Shown piece after piece: positions 1-9,226 of a DNA stretch of 64,000 nt. The DNA is taken from positions 186,001 through 250,000 of the forward strand of contig JAJUGU010000004.1 in assembly GCA_029265815.1 (NCBI GenBank). Direction: 5' to 3'. The notes beneath the pieces were generated by a model. That model had not been told where the DNA came from. It saw nothing but the letters and a program-made list of their open reading frames with translations, and did not search any database. A program made the translations under genes and the position numbers. How positions within the stretch are numbered: the stretch's first letter is position 1; each line of letters opens with the position of its first letter. Source of the stretch: Anaerolineaceae bacterium. Lineage in GTDB: Bacteria > Chloroflexota > Anaerolineae > Anaerolineales > Anaerolineaceae.

Positions 1-368
1 ACGGATATGATAAAAATGGTTCATCACAAACACACTTTGTAAAAGGTATATATCTCGTATTCCCCGAATTGGAAAATTTTCCTAAAGACTCTGTAAATGA
101 CTTTTTAGAGGCTCTATATGAAGGTGCACGATGCGGTCTTTATCATGGAGGATTGCCAGATTCTCGCATTGTTTTATTTGGACAATCTAATTGCCCAATT
201 TTTTACCATAACGGATGTAAAAAAATAATTATCAACCCACATTTGTTAATACCGAAACTTGTTGAGCACCTAAAGAAATACGAATCCGATCTAAGAAATC
301 CAGAGAATGAGATTTTGAGAAGCAATTTTGAAAATAGATTCGATTTCCTTAACAAGCCCTTCGATTAA
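1..368 (+). CDS. C-terminal part of an unrecognised protein, HEPN-like motif (truncated by window edge)
   Basis: The frame is open from base 3 to the stop at 368, so the gene starts outside the window; the in-frame TTG at 69 is not needed as a start. The visible 121 residues contain Arg-Cys-Gly-Leu-Tyr-His (codons 129-146), an R-x4-H pattern like the catalytic motif of HEPN RNases, inside a predicted helix, followed by a helical tail. HEPN proteins act as RNases in toxin-antitoxin and phage-defence systems; assigning this protein to them is inference from one motif. The stretch is visibly richer in A+T than the rest of the window, which hints at horizontal acquisition. Function otherwise unknown. 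Confidence 0.6.
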   Translation, partial: GYDKNGSSQTHFVKGIYLVFPELENFPKDSVNDFLEALYEGARCGLYHGGLPDSRIVLFGQSNCPIFYHNGCKKIIINPHLLIPKLVEHLKKYESDLRNPENEILRSNFENRFDFLNKPFD

Positions 369-507
369 AAACTACCTTGATACAAAAGCCACAGTGTCAT
401 TCCGACAAGGTTCACTCCACATTTTATTGTCCCCGAAATTGTCTAATTATTTGATAAGTTGCATGAAATGTACATCCAACTGATATCCCCAAGCAGGTCA
501 ACACATC

Positions 508-1560
508 CTACCCCATAATTTCTCTTAACTTTTGCGCCTGGTATTCCATGTGTTTATGCCCCCACCGCTGATCGGTGACCAGCGTCAGTATGCTGCGCGC
601 CATCTCCACAGCTGTTTCATTCCCGTTCAATCGCGAGTCGCAGAGCAGACCATCCCAGTGTACGGTCAGGCCGATTCCCGCTTCGCCCAGCGCGTCGAAC
701 AAATGGTCGCGGTCGATGCCCGACACATAAACCGGCAATCCCAGCGGTGCCAGATCCGGCGGCAACAGCGGGAAGATCGGTTCGATCCCGCGAATGTCTT
801 TGATCAAAGCCAGCAAATACGCATAATTCACATGCCGCCTGGCGCGCATGGAATTCCAGTCCAGGTATTTGATCGCTTCCTGTTCCTGCGCGTCGCCTTC
901 CACAGTCATATCCTCCGCGTAGACCCTTTCCGCCTGTTCGTAGAGGTTCACCAATTGCTCGCGGCTGCCCAGCCCCTTATAAAGATACTCCGCCAGTCGG
1001 GCGCGGTATTCGCGGATCAACGGCAGTCTGCGGTTCGGAATTCCGTTGCGCTTCTCGATAAACGGCGCAACATCATGCGGAGTGATCAGATACCCGCCGT
1101 CATAAGGAGCCAGCTTGCGCAGGCTGTAAAACACGAAATCACCCAGAGTCTTAACGCTGAAGATCGCATGAGCGTTATCTTCTACTACGAACATGCCCTT
1201 TGATTTAAGAAAAGAAATGAAATTTTGCTCCAGACCAGAGTGTTGAAAACCGAAATAATTGATGAAATATAATGCACGATGCCGCTCCGCCTGACGCTGC
1301 AAGTCTTCCAGATCGATGGAGAGATCGCGCTTGACCTGGTAGTAATCGCAGGCCAGACCGCAGCGTTCCAGAGTGTCGACGATGGTCGGGCACAAATACG
1401 AGGGCAGCAGAATGCGCTCAATACCGCGGCTGAGCAGGTAATCGCTGATCACGATCAGGCAAGCCTTGCCGCCGCTGAGAAAGGTCATTCCCCGGGTATC
1501 GATCACCGGCTGAGTGATTTTTCCCCACCCGTCATAATAGAATTCACCACCAACGAACAT
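508..1560 (-). CDS. DegT/DnrJ/EryC1-fold PLP-dependent aminotransferase-like protein
   Basis: A 350-residue protein with the fold-type I PLP enzyme layout of the DegT/StrS sugar aminotransferase family. A Ser-Gly-Gly-Lys-Ala cofactor-phosphate segment lies near residue 30, the VVEDNA motif near 125-130 carries the Asp that contacts the pyridine nitrogen, and SLRK near 146-149 offers the Schiff-base lysine K149. GGAGAAAA stands just before the ATG, supporting the start. Family members transaminate nucleotide-linked keto-sugars, but no sugar-nucleotide gene lies nearby, so the substrate is open. It stands alone, on the opposite strand to its neighbours. Confidence 0.82.
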   Translation of the reverse strand: MFVGGEFYYDGWGKITQPVIDTRGMTFLSGGKACLIVISDYLLSRGIERILLPSYLCPTIVDTLERCGLACDYYQVKRDLSIDLEDLQRQAERHRALYFINYFGFQHSGLEQNFISFLKSKGMFVVEDNAHAIFSVKTLGDFVFYSLRKLAPYDGGYLITPHDVAPFIEKRNGIPNRRLPLIREYRARLAEYLYKGLGSREQLVNLYEQAERVYAEDMTVEGDAQEQEAIKYLDWNSMRARRHVNYAYLLALIKDIRGIEPIFPLLPPDLAPLGLPVYVSGIDRDHLFDALGEAGIGLTVHWDGLLCDSRLNGNETAVEMARSILTLVTDQRWGHKHMEYQAQKLREIMG

Positions 1561-1852
1561 TTTTCTCCAATTCCATTTCTATTGCAAACCTTTTATATCA
1601 CCATCTGTAAATTTACGATGGATTTCATCAACCCATTCAAGATGCAAATTATAAAGGGGAAAATTCATCACATATAGAAATTACCAGCAAATTTTTGCCA
1701 TCAGCATTTTTTGTGACAAAGTGATTTGCGATTCCTGTTTATCCAGAGATTGAAACTCTTTTCAGTCGAAGCAATCAAATTAATGTTTCAGGTCGGTCAT
1801 CATTCGTGTAATAATATTCATGAAGCTCTCCTGTTTTGTTGAAAGGAATCAC

Positions 1853-2401
1853 ATGAAATACTTCAAGTATTGGGCAAGCCGTGATTACCCACTTCCCGTC
1901 GTCGTTTTCATCATGTTATGTGCAGGTGGGCTTTTTGTCTTCCTGATTCCCTGGACGCTGATCGTCCCCCTGCCCCGCCTGGATGTGAGACTCGGGCTGC
2001 CGTCTTTCTCCTTCGGGACCATCAACATCATCATTGGCTGCATCCTTATCGCCATCGGCTTGTTTTTCGCCTGGGGATCGATCGGAGCGCAGATCTTCAA
2101 GGCAAGAGGCACCCCTGTTCCCCTGATCCCGACCCACAAATTACTGGCCAGCGGGGTTTTTCGATATTGCCGCAACCCGATGATATTCGGCACCCTGTGC
2201 GCTTATACGGGCATCGCCATCTTTGCAGGTACGATCAGCGGGATCATTTGTATATTGATTTTTGCCGCCCTGCTGATCGTTTACGTCAAGCTGGTCGAGG
2301 AACGTGAGCTGGAGATGCGCTTCGGTCAGGAGTATCTGGATTATAAAGCGCGCACCCCCTTCATCATTCCCAGAATATTCAACGAAAAGACAAAGAAATA
2401 A
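1853..2401 (+). CDS. PEMT/isoprenylcysteine-type membrane methyltransferase
   Basis: A 182-residue integral membrane protein with about four or five hydrophobic segments and the C-terminal signature of the phospholipid/isoprenylcysteine methyltransferase superfamily: GVFRYCRNPM near the middle, then an EERELEMRFGQEYLDYKARTP-like segment that binds SAM at the membrane surface. The ATG at 1853 is preferred over one 11 codons upstream because GAAAGGA lies six bases before it. Relatives methylate phospholipid head groups or prenylated thiols; the substrate here cannot be read from sequence. Apparently monocistronic. Confidence 0.8.
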   Translation: MKYFKYWASRDYPLPVVVFIMLCAGGLFVFLIPWTLIVPLPRLDVRLGLPSFSFGTINIIIGCILIAIGLFFAWGSIGAQIFKARGTPVPLIPTHKLLASGVFRYCRNPMIFGTLCAYTGIAIFAGTISGIICILIFAALLIVYVKLVEERELEMRFGQEYLDYKARTPFIIPRIFNEKTKK

Positions 2402-2564
2402 TATGTTATGCCAAAAAAGAGGTATAGTTACTGATTGTTAGCCATCAAATTCATTGATCTTTCAAATTTTCTGAACGATGGCGCACATACTTTCAAAACG
2501 GATATTCAGAAACAAAAAAGATGTTTTCAACCTAAAAAACGTTTTTCAGAAAGTGAAATTTTTA

Positions 2565-3197
2565 ATGACCGATTTCTATCCGCCTTCAGAGTTTGACGAA
2601 TGGGCACATGACTACGACCAGAGTGTGGCAGATAACACCGGCTTTCCCTTTGACGGATACGCTGAAGTGCTCCAATCCATTGTGGACCTCTGCTCTCCTC
2701 GACCCAATGCATCCGTCTTGGATTTAGGGATTGGCACAGGTAATCTCGCGCTGCGATTTGCACAGAGGGGATGCAGAATCTGGGGTCTAGATTTCTCTGC
2801 AGAAATGCTCCGCCTGGCGCGGGTTAAACTGCCAGATGTGGCGTTGGCCCAGGCTGATTTACGCGCAGAATGGCCACCCGACTTTCACCACCGCTTTAAC
2901 AATATCGTCTCCGCTTACACCTTCCATCACTTCACACTGGATGAAAAGGTGTATCAGATTCAACGCCTTCTCCGAAACAACCTGACCTCAGATGGTAAGC
3001 TGGTGATCGGTGATATCGCCTTCAGCAGTGAGAGCGAGCAAGATCAACTGCGCCAGACCCTGGGCAGCGAGTGGGACCAGGAATTTTACTGGCTTGCAGA
3101 CGAAACTACTCAAGCCCTGGCCCTTGTGGGTATTCAGGCAAATTTTTACAGGGTTACTAATTGTGCTGGTATATTTGATTTCCACTTAAAAGGATAG
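2565..3197 (+). CDS. Class I SAM-dependent methyltransferase (YrrT-like)
   Basis: The frame is open from an ATG at 2478, but the start is placed at 2565 because family members begin with a short segment before the FDEWAHDYD motif, here at residues 9-17. Motif I is VLDLGIGTGN (SAM binding), followed by an acidic motif II region and a post-motif segment SAYTFHHF typical of small-molecule methyltransferases. The length, 210 residues, is normal for the YrrT-like group. The next gene begins eight bases after the stop, so the two are probably cotranscribed. Substrate unknown. Confidence 0.8.
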   Translation: MTDFYPPSEFDEWAHDYDQSVADNTGFPFDGYAEVLQSIVDLCSPRPNASVLDLGIGTGNLALRFAQRGCRIWGLDFSAEMLRLARVKLPDVALAQADLRAEWPPDFHHRFNNIVSAYTFHHFTLDEKVYQIQRLLRNNLTSDGKLVIGDIAFSSESEQDQLRQTLGSEWDQEFYWLADETTQALALVGIQANFYRVTNCAGIFDFHLKG

Positions 3198-3204
3198 AGA
3201 CAAA

Positions 3205-4056
3205 ATGCTCAACGAAATTGAATTAAAAGAAAAATTGACAGCCTCCGCAACTAACCTTTACCGCCCATTGCCTGAAGATGATCTCCAAGATCTGATCACT
3301 GCCATGCTGCAATACATCGGCTCAACTGACAGCATATTGCGAGATGACCTGATTTATTCAAATTTTAATCAATGGATCTTAAAACACAGGTTGTTAACCT
3401 CCAATCAATTACGCGATCTTGCTCACAAAGCTATTTCAGATGAGCATATCTTTTATCAGATCGGCGAGATCGAAGGTGATAGCGTATTCAGGCGCTCCTT
3501 CTCCATGCTGTTGCTGCCGTTGATCCTCATCTCACACCGCGGGGATCCCTATCTTTCACTTTCTGAGATGGATCAGATCAAAAAAAGTCTGCTGCACTAC
3601 GGCAGAGAAGAAAAAGACTTGCGCGGATTCGTCCACGGCAAAGGTTGGGCGCACGCTGTTGCACACTACGCAGATGCACTGGATGATCTGGCACAGGCTG
3701 TTGAACTGAACGCAACTGATCTACGCGAAATTCTCTCGGTGATCTCCTTTCTCGTGTGCCGCCACGATCAAGCTTATGGCTGCGGTGAAGAAGAGCGCCT
3801 TTCTACACCAGTCCTTGCTGTGCTGCGCAGAGAGCTGCTTTCTAATACAGAATTGGCTGATTGGATTCAAGTTTTTTTCAACAAGACGCAGAGCATCACC
3901 GAATACCCCGATAAACTTATATTGCGATCAAATGTTAAGGATTTTCTTCAATCACTTTACTTTAGGATTAAATGGGATATACCGGAGCATGCCATCCTTC
4001 CAGCCATCGACCTGACCCTGCAAGAAATCAATCCCTATGTGATGAAAAACACTTGA
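3205..4056 (+). CDS. DUF2785 domain protein
   Basis: A 283-residue soluble helical protein with the central DUF2785 block: DLRGFVHGKGWAHAVAHYAD near residues 138-157, rich in conserved His, Lys and Asp. No enzymatic role is established for the family. It follows the methyltransferase gene by seven bases, so it is likely the second gene of a two-gene operon. The start is supported by GGATAGAGAC a few bases upstream of ATG. No signal peptide or membrane segment is visible. Confidence 0.8.
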   Translation: MLNEIELKEKLTASATNLYRPLPEDDLQDLITAMLQYIGSTDSILRDDLIYSNFNQWILKHRLLTSNQLRDLAHKAISDEHIFYQIGEIEGDSVFRRSFSMLLLPLILISHRGDPYLSLSEMDQIKKSLLHYGREEKDLRGFVHGKGWAHAVAHYADALDDLAQAVELNATDLREILSVISFLVCRHDQAYGCGEEERLSTPVLAVLRRELLSNTELADWIQVFFNKTQSITEYPDKLILRSNVKDFLQSLYFRIKWDIPEHAILPAIDLTLQEINPYVMKNT

Positions 4057-4304
4057 GCCCGGGTAGGCTTATCTCTTACCATAGCGATGATAAAGGGGAT
4101 CAGTACCCTATCCGTAGTTTCCACTGAGATTTTCCGTATTTCATTAATTGGTATTAATTTCAAACAATTGATATACTTTATAATAAGAAATATTCACTGA
4201 ATAAATATCCGAGAATCCCTTCACTTGCATATCCCCCCCACGAATTTTTGCTGTCTCGGCCACACAACCAGAGATCGGATTTTTTGTTGTAATGGTTACC
4301 GCGC

Positions 4305-5855
4305 ATGTTCAACCCTAACCCCCTATCCAATCTGGTTTTCCTGTTTGGGGTTTTTTCAGCCTTTTTCAGCCTTTATGCCTGGAGTTACCGAACGACGCGC
4401 GGCTCGCGAATGTTCGCAATCTGCATGGCATCAATGACAATCTATGTACTCGGTTACAGTATGGAGCTGTCTAGTGTGAACCGCTCAGCCATGCTCTTTT
4501 GGAGCAGGATCGAGTATATTGGCATTGCAACCTTCCCCACGCTCTTCTTACTTTTTGTTCTTCAGTATACCGGCCATGATTCCTTGATCACGCCGCGCAA
4601 TGTTATCATCCTCTTTACAATACCGGCGTTGATACTGATCGCCAAATGGACAGACAGCGTTAATCATTTGTTTTACGAGCGAACATGGGTAGATAACACT
4701 GGCATCATTCCCCTGCTGGGTTTCACGCGCGGTCCACTTTATCCTCTGGCTTCTTATTCGATTATTCCGGTATCACTGGGAATTTTTCTCCTTTTGCGTA
4801 AAAGGAGAAGCCTGTTGCTCATTTATCGCAAACAATCCACAATACTGGCAATCAGCGCGTTAATGCCGCTGCTGATTTACATTCTCTACCTGGCGAATAT
4901 TGAAATTGTCCCTGCATTACGATATTTCGATTGGAATGCTTTTATGTTCCCACTCTGGGGAAGCGGTGTGGCTCTAGCCGTTTTTCGTTACGATTTGTTA
5001 AATATTGCACCCGCCGCACGTGAAGTTTTAATCGAACACATGAGTGATGCGGTTTTTGTTCTGGATAGTCAAACCCGCCTGGTGGATGCCAATGCGGTAG
5101 CTCAAAAAAATATGGGGTGGGATAAAACTCCCATCGGGCTAAGTGGATTTGATGTTTTTAAGAACTGGGAAGATCAATGGAATTTGACTCCGACACATGA
5201 GCTTACCGGCAGGTCCAGGGTAGAAATTCACGATACTACCGGCCATGAGGAAAAATACTACGATACGAACATCACTCCCCTCAAGAATAAAAATCGTGTC
5301 ATTGGCCAGTTGATCGTGATGCACGACATCACCGAGCAAAAGAAGCTACAGAAGGAATTGCTTGAACTTTCGCTTGAAGATGAATTGACTCGCTTGCATA
5401 ACCGCCGTGGTTTCTTCGTACTCGCTACCCAATTCATGCAAATGGTTAAACGTATGAATTTTCACGCTGCTGTCGTGTATATCGATATGGATACCATGAA
5501 AATGATTAACGATACCTACGGACATGCTGAAGGTGATCATGCGCTCACTCTGACCGCTACGATTCTGCGTTCATCAATCCGCGCGTCCGACATTCTCGCC
5601 CGTTTTGGCGGTGACGAATTCGTTGCATTGGTACTTGAAACTTTGGATCTTGGTGCCGAAACAATGCTCGCGCGTGTCGAAGATCATTTCAATCTCATCA
5701 ATGAACGAAAAGAATATCCATACTCGATCACCATCAGTTACGGGATTGCCCATTATGATCCTGAGGCCCCAAAATCGCTTGAAGAATTGATGGAAATCGC
5801 TGACAGAGCGATGTATGAACAAAAGCAGTTAAAAAAGCAAAGTGGGGCAATTTGA
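4305..5855 (+). CDS. Membrane-anchored PAS-GGDEF diguanylate cyclase
   Basis: A 516-residue signalling enzyme. Residues 1-230 form about seven hydrophobic helices like the 7TM sensor region found in many histidine kinases; residues 240-345 look like a PAS domain; residues 350-510 are a GGDEF domain that makes cyclic di-GMP from two GTP. The signature GGDEF is intact at 435-439, and an RxxD inhibitory site (RASD, 426-429) lies five residues before it, predicting product feedback inhibition. The domain begins with the usual DELTRLHNRRGF segment. The ribosome site before ATG 4305 is weak, so the exact start is uncertain. No EAL phosphodiesterase is present nearby. Confidence 0.92.
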   Translation: MFNPNPLSNLVFLFGVFSAFFSLYAWSYRTTRGSRMFAICMASMTIYVLGYSMELSSVNRSAMLFWSRIEYIGIATFPTLFLLFVLQYTGHDSLITPRNVIILFTIPALILIAKWTDSVNHLFYERTWVDNTGIIPLLGFTRGPLYPLASYSIIPVSLGIFLLLRKRRSLLLIYRKQSTILAISALMPLLIYILYLANIEIVPALRYFDWNAFMFPLWGSGVALAVFRYDLLNIAPAAREVLIEHMSDAVFVLDSQTRLVDANAVAQKNMGWDKTPIGLSGFDVFKNWEDQWNLTPTHELTGRSRVEIHDTTGHEEKYYDTNITPLKNKNRVIGQLIVMHDITEQKKLQKELLELSLEDELTRLHNRRGFFVLATQFMQMVKRMNFHAAVVYIDMDTMKMINDTYGHAEGDHALTLTATILRSSIRASDILARFGGDEFVALVLETLDLGAETMLARVEDHFNLINERKEYPYSITISYGIAHYDPEAPKSLEELMEIADRAMYEQKQLKKQSGAI

Positions 5856-5975
5856 CACTCGAAACTTGACCATCATCAACAATCGCTTAATACATGCGCT
5901 CTCTAACTCCGTATAATAGAATAAACGCCTTCATCGCAGCACTTATCAAATTTAAGAACTGATTGGAGGTGCCAG

Positions 5976-6296
5976 ATGCAAAAGTATCTCTATTACGGCT
6001 CTTATACCGCTGAAGGATATAAGGGGCTGATGGCTGAGGGAGGATCAAAACGGGCGGAAGCAGTCCGCAGGGCACTTGAAAGCATCGGTGGATCGGTGGA
6101 GTCTTTCTATTTTGCCCTGGGTGAGAATGACTTCTATGTCATCATCAACCTGCCTGACAACGTCAGTGTTACCGCGTTTTCACTGGCTGCCAACAAGAGC
6201 GGAACGTTCATCATGAAAACCGTTGTTCTGCTCACACCCGAAGAGATCGATCAGGCAATAAAGAAAACTGTTGATTATCGCGCGCCAGGTCAATAA
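5976..6296 (+). CDS. GYD domain protein
   Basis: A 106-residue protein starting YLYYGSYTAEGYKGL, the usual opening of GYD-domain proteins (PF08734), a ferredoxin-like small domain of unknown function. The central FALGENDFYVIINLPD segment carries the conserved Gly-x-Asp-Phe/Tyr part. A clear TGGAGGTG ribosome site precedes the ATG. A TATAAT box lies at 5912-5917. Single gene; no partner is suggested by context. Confidence 0.85.
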   Translation: MQKYLYYGSYTAEGYKGLMAEGGSKRAEAVRRALESIGGSVESFYFALGENDFYVIINLPDNVSVTAFSLAANKSGTFIMKTVVLLTPEEIDQAIKKTVDYRAPGQ

Positions 6297-6386
6297 AATC
6301 ATTTTCAGCAATAATTTCGTGCCTGTTTGCTCATCAGAATCATGACCCCAAAAAGATACTGCTTATAAGGATTAACCAGCAGGAGC

Positions 6387-7508
6387 ATGAATTACCAGGC
6401 AGCCATCGATGAGCGTTGTAAGATCGACGGTTTTAAATATTCACACCGTTTACCTGCACTGGTAAAGAAAGGATTCCCCATGCTCCGGCGAGACAATCGA
6501 TTTAACGAGTCGTTGACCTGGCTTCTTGAACCACATAACCCCGCGGTGCGTTATCTATCTCTGCGTGACCTGTGTCAACTGCCACCCGATCACCCTGACC
6601 TGTGCGCAGCCAGAACGGCCGCTCACAAATACGGCCCCATAGCTGTGGTGATGAACAACATGGAAGGGGATGGTTACTGGGTCAAACCGGGCCCTGGCTA
6701 TTTGCCGAAATATCGTTCCACTGTCTGGTCAATCATTCTTCTGGCACAGCTCGGGGCATCAATCGAAGAAAATGGGCTCATTTCAAGGGCGTGCCACTAC
6801 TTGCTTGACCATGCCTTTACTAAAAATGGCCAGTTTTCTATAAATGGAACGCCTTCTGCAACCATCGACTGCCTGCAGGGCAACCTGTTATGGGCGCTGC
6901 TGGAATTAGGATGCGACGATCCGCGCCTGCAAGCTGCTTTCGAGTGGATGGCACGCACCGTCACCGGTGAAGGGATTGCTCCCATGACTGACCGGCACGC
7001 CGCTTTACGCTATTATGCAGGTAAGTGTGGCCCCAATTTTGCCTGCGGGGCCAATAACGGCCTGCCCTGTGCCTGGGGTGGGATCAAGGTGTTACTGGCT
7101 TTCGGCAAGTTGCCCGTTGAAAAGCGCACCCCTCTGATCGAACGCGCCATCCATGCGGGTGTCGATTATTTCTTCAGCGTAGATCTGGCAGCCGCAGGAT
7201 TTCCTTCTGGCTACAATGAAAAACCGAGCGGTAACTGGTGGAAATTCGGCTTTCCTGTTTTTTATGTCACCGACCTGCTGCAATTGGCTGAGGTAATGGC
7301 CACGCTGGGGCAAGGTGGTGATCCACGCCTGGCCGGAGTCCTGGATCTCATCCGCAGCAAGCAGGATCAACGTGGCCGTTGGCCCCTGGAATACGATTAT
7401 GCCGGAAAAACCTGGGTGGACTTCGGAGAAAAGAAACAACCCAACAAATGGGTTACCCTGCGCGCCCTTCGTGTATTGAAAGCGGTTGAGAAAACCTCAG
7501 ACTCTTAG
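6387..7508 (+). CDS. Alpha/alpha-toroid (prenyltransferase/squalene-cyclase-like) repeat protein
   Basis: A 373-residue soluble protein built of helical repeats resembling the alpha/alpha toroid of terpene cyclases and prenyltransferases: GDGYWVKPGPGYLPKYRSTVW, GNLLWALLELG and a C-terminal QDQRGRWPLEYDYAGKTWVDF repeat with the Gly-x-Trp pattern. It lacks a recognisable DxDD or QW-repeat set of a true squalene-hopene cyclase, so catalysis is not assured. Such proteins are sometimes labelled nitrogen fixation protein NifH; nothing here resembles nitrogenase reductase (no P-loop or cluster cysteines). GCAGGAG four bases before ATG supports the start. Confidence 0.65.
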   Translation: MNYQAAIDERCKIDGFKYSHRLPALVKKGFPMLRRDNRFNESLTWLLEPHNPAVRYLSLRDLCQLPPDHPDLCAARTAAHKYGPIAVVMNNMEGDGYWVKPGPGYLPKYRSTVWSIILLAQLGASIEENGLISRACHYLLDHAFTKNGQFSINGTPSATIDCLQGNLLWALLELGCDDPRLQAAFEWMARTVTGEGIAPMTDRHAALRYYAGKCGPNFACGANNGLPCAWGGIKVLLAFGKLPVEKRTPLIERAIHAGVDYFFSVDLAAAGFPSGYNEKPSGNWWKFGFPVFYVTDLLQLAEVMATLGQGGDPRLAGVLDLIRSKQDQRGRWPLEYDYAGKTWVDFGEKKQPNKWVTLRALRVLKAVEKTSDS

Positions 7509-7616
7509 AGCATTTGAAGAATTTTTAAAAACACTTTGGATTTTATCATTTCAATGAATTACCATCTTATCTATTATGGGGTTTTAATTCAAAAATAGTC
7601 ATTCATGGAGATGAAT

Positions 7617-8297
7617 ATGCATCAAATAATCGCCGTCAACGGCAGCCCTCGAATGGAAAAAGGGTACACGCAACTGCTCCTCGATGCCTTCCTGCAGGGC
7701 ATGACAGAAGCTGGTGCAGATGTTGAAACTGTCTTCACCAGCCGTTTGAATATTAAGCCCTGCGCTTGCGGCAGACTGTATTGCTGGAATGACAAACCAG
7801 GAGAGTGTTGTATTCAGGATGACATGCAACCACTCTACCCCAAACTTAAATCAGCCAACATCCTCGTCCTGGCTACACCGGTGTACATTCCCCTACCTGG
7901 AGATTTTCAAAACTTCATCAACCGTCTCTGCCCGTTGCTCGATCCCGTGCTCGAGATGCGCAGGGGGAGAACTCGGGCTAGGATGCGTGCGGATGTGAAA
8001 ATCCAAAAAATGGTGCTGGTCGCCACCAGCGGCTGGTGGGAAGTCGAGAACATGGATACTGTTTTGAAAATCATTAAAGAATTAGCGGAGGACGCTTCTG
8101 TTGAATTCTCGGGGGCTCTGCTGCGCCCTCATTCATCTGTAATGAAATCCGCTGACAAAATTACCCCTGATGGACAATCTGTCCTGAATGCGGCCCGAAC
8201 CGCCGGCAGCGATCTCATCCGTAGCGGATCGATGAATCCTGATACACTCGCAGCTATCAGCCGTCCGCTGATCTCGCCAGAAGATTTTCTAAGCTGA
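7617..8297 (+). CDS. NADPH-dependent FMN reductase / flavodoxin-fold protein
   Basis: A 226-residue flavodoxin-like protein. IIAVNGSPRMEKGYTQ at the N-terminus is the FMN-phosphate loop of the NADPH-dependent FMN reductase family, and a Cys-rich stretch near residues 46-65 (CACGRLYCW...CC) followed by DDMQPLYPKL matches iron-sulphur-flavoprotein-like members. It probably reduces flavin or quinones in the cytoplasm. The third ATG is chosen because GGAG lies six bases before it; ATGs at 7605 and 7611 are too close to that site. Confidence 0.8.
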   Translation: MHQIIAVNGSPRMEKGYTQLLLDAFLQGMTEAGADVETVFTSRLNIKPCACGRLYCWNDKPGECCIQDDMQPLYPKLKSANILVLATPVYIPLPGDFQNFINRLCPLLDPVLEMRRGRTRARMRADVKIQKMVLVATSGWWEVENMDTVLKIIKELAEDASVEFSGALLRPHSSVMKSADKITPDGQSVLNAARTAGSDLIRSGSMNPDTLAAISRPLISPEDFLS

Positions 8298-8337
8298 CCG
8301 GATGTGACTCGTACAGCACTGAGAAAAGGAAAAATTG

Positions 8338-8718
8338 ATGAATCTAGATCCTGAAAGTTTTACAACGATCGATGAATATATTGCGATGTTTCCGTCTAAT
8401 ATTCAAGAAAAATTGATTGAAATGCGATCTGCGATCAGAGAAGCAGCTCCGCAGGCTCAAGAAAAGATCAGTTACCGCATGCCCACCTTCACTCTTCACG
8501 GTAACCTGGTTCATTTCGCCGCTCACCAAAACCACATCGGCTTCTACCCCACTCCCAGCGCGATGGAAGCGTTCAGCAATGAATTATCGGTATATGAAAA
8601 ATCGAAAGGTGCGATAAGATTTCCTTTTGATAAACCGATTCCTGTTGACCTTGTCCGCCGCATGGTTCTTTTTCGGGTTGCCGAGAACGAGGAAAAGGCC
8701 AAGAGGAAAAAACGATAA
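8338..8718 (+). CDS. DUF1801 (YdhG-like) protein
   Basis: A 126-residue small protein of the DUF1801/YdhG family: TIDEYIAMFP near the N-terminus, then EKISYRMPTF and HIGFYPTPSAMEAF, ending GAIRFPFDKPIP and a basic tail. The family has been linked to an intracellular iron chaperone-like fold, but a precise role is not proven. AAAGGA seven bases before ATG 8338 favours it over the TTG at 8335. It sits 22 bases before a GNAT acetyltransferase gene and may be cotranscribed with it. A second family member lies at 26009. Confidence 0.85.
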   Translation: MNLDPESFTTIDEYIAMFPSNIQEKLIEMRSAIREAAPQAQEKISYRMPTFTLHGNLVHFAAHQNHIGFYPTPSAMEAFSNELSVYEKSKGAIRFPFDKPIPVDLVRRMVLFRVAENEEKAKRKKR

Positions 8719-8740
8719 GCAGACTCTGAAAGGTCACACC

Positions 8741-9226
8741 ATGATCCGGGATGTACACTCTAACGATGCACAAAGAATCACAGATATTTACAATCTATAC
8801 ATCATGAACACGATCATCACCTTCGAAGAGATTGAAATCCCTGCCAGTGAAATCCGGCAGCGAATCTCGAACGTGACATCCAAAGGGTTGCCGTGGATCG
8901 TATACGAAACCGGGGATGGAATCATTGGCTACGCCTACGCTTCTCCCTGGCGCACACGCTCGGCTTATCGCTTTAGTGTTGAAACCACCATTTATCTGGA
9001 CCAAAACTTCACGGGTAGAGGGTACGGTAAAGAGCTATATGCTGTGCTTCTTGAACGCCTGAGGGATTGCGGAATCCACACCGCGATTGCGGGGATCTCC
9101 CTTCCAAATGAAGCAAGTGTCAAGATGCATGAAAGCCTTGGGTTCAGGCAAGCAGCGCATTTTCACGAAGTTGGTTTCAAGTTTGGGCGTTGGATCGACG
9201 TTGGTTTTTGGGAATTACTGCTGTAA
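8741..9226 (+). CDS. GNAT N-acetyltransferase (phosphinothricin-acetyltransferase-like)
   Basis: A 161-residue GNAT enzyme starting MIRDVHSNDAQRITDIYN, with the acetyl-CoA pyrophosphate loop near NFTGRGYGKEL (Q/R-x-x-G-x-G/A) and the C-terminal GFRQAAHFHEVGFKFGRWIDVGFW segment typical of Pat/Bar/YncA relatives, which acetylate small amines such as phosphinothricin or methionine sulfoximine. The start at 8741 matches family length, although the frame is open further upstream over the previous gene. Cytoplasmic; likely cotranscribed with the preceding DUF1801 gene. Confidence 0.88.
   Translation: MIRDVHSNDAQRITDIYNLYIMNTIITFEEIEIPASEIRQRISNVTSKGLPWIVYETGDGIIGYAYASPWRTRSAYRFSVETTIYLDQNFTGRGYGKELYAVLLERLRDCGIHTAIAGISLPNEASVKMHESLGFRQAAHFHEVGFKFGRWIDVGFWELLL

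Noticed and set aside
532-1203. Long plus-strand open frame opposite the DegT-type aminotransferase
   Set aside because: It lies wholly antisense to a gene with clear PLP motifs and a good ribosome site. The peptide has no domain and no start signal, so it is a shadow.
6387-7508. Calling this gene NifH
   Set aside because: The label circulates for toroid-repeat proteins, but there is no P-loop or cluster cysteine pattern of nitrogenase reductase.
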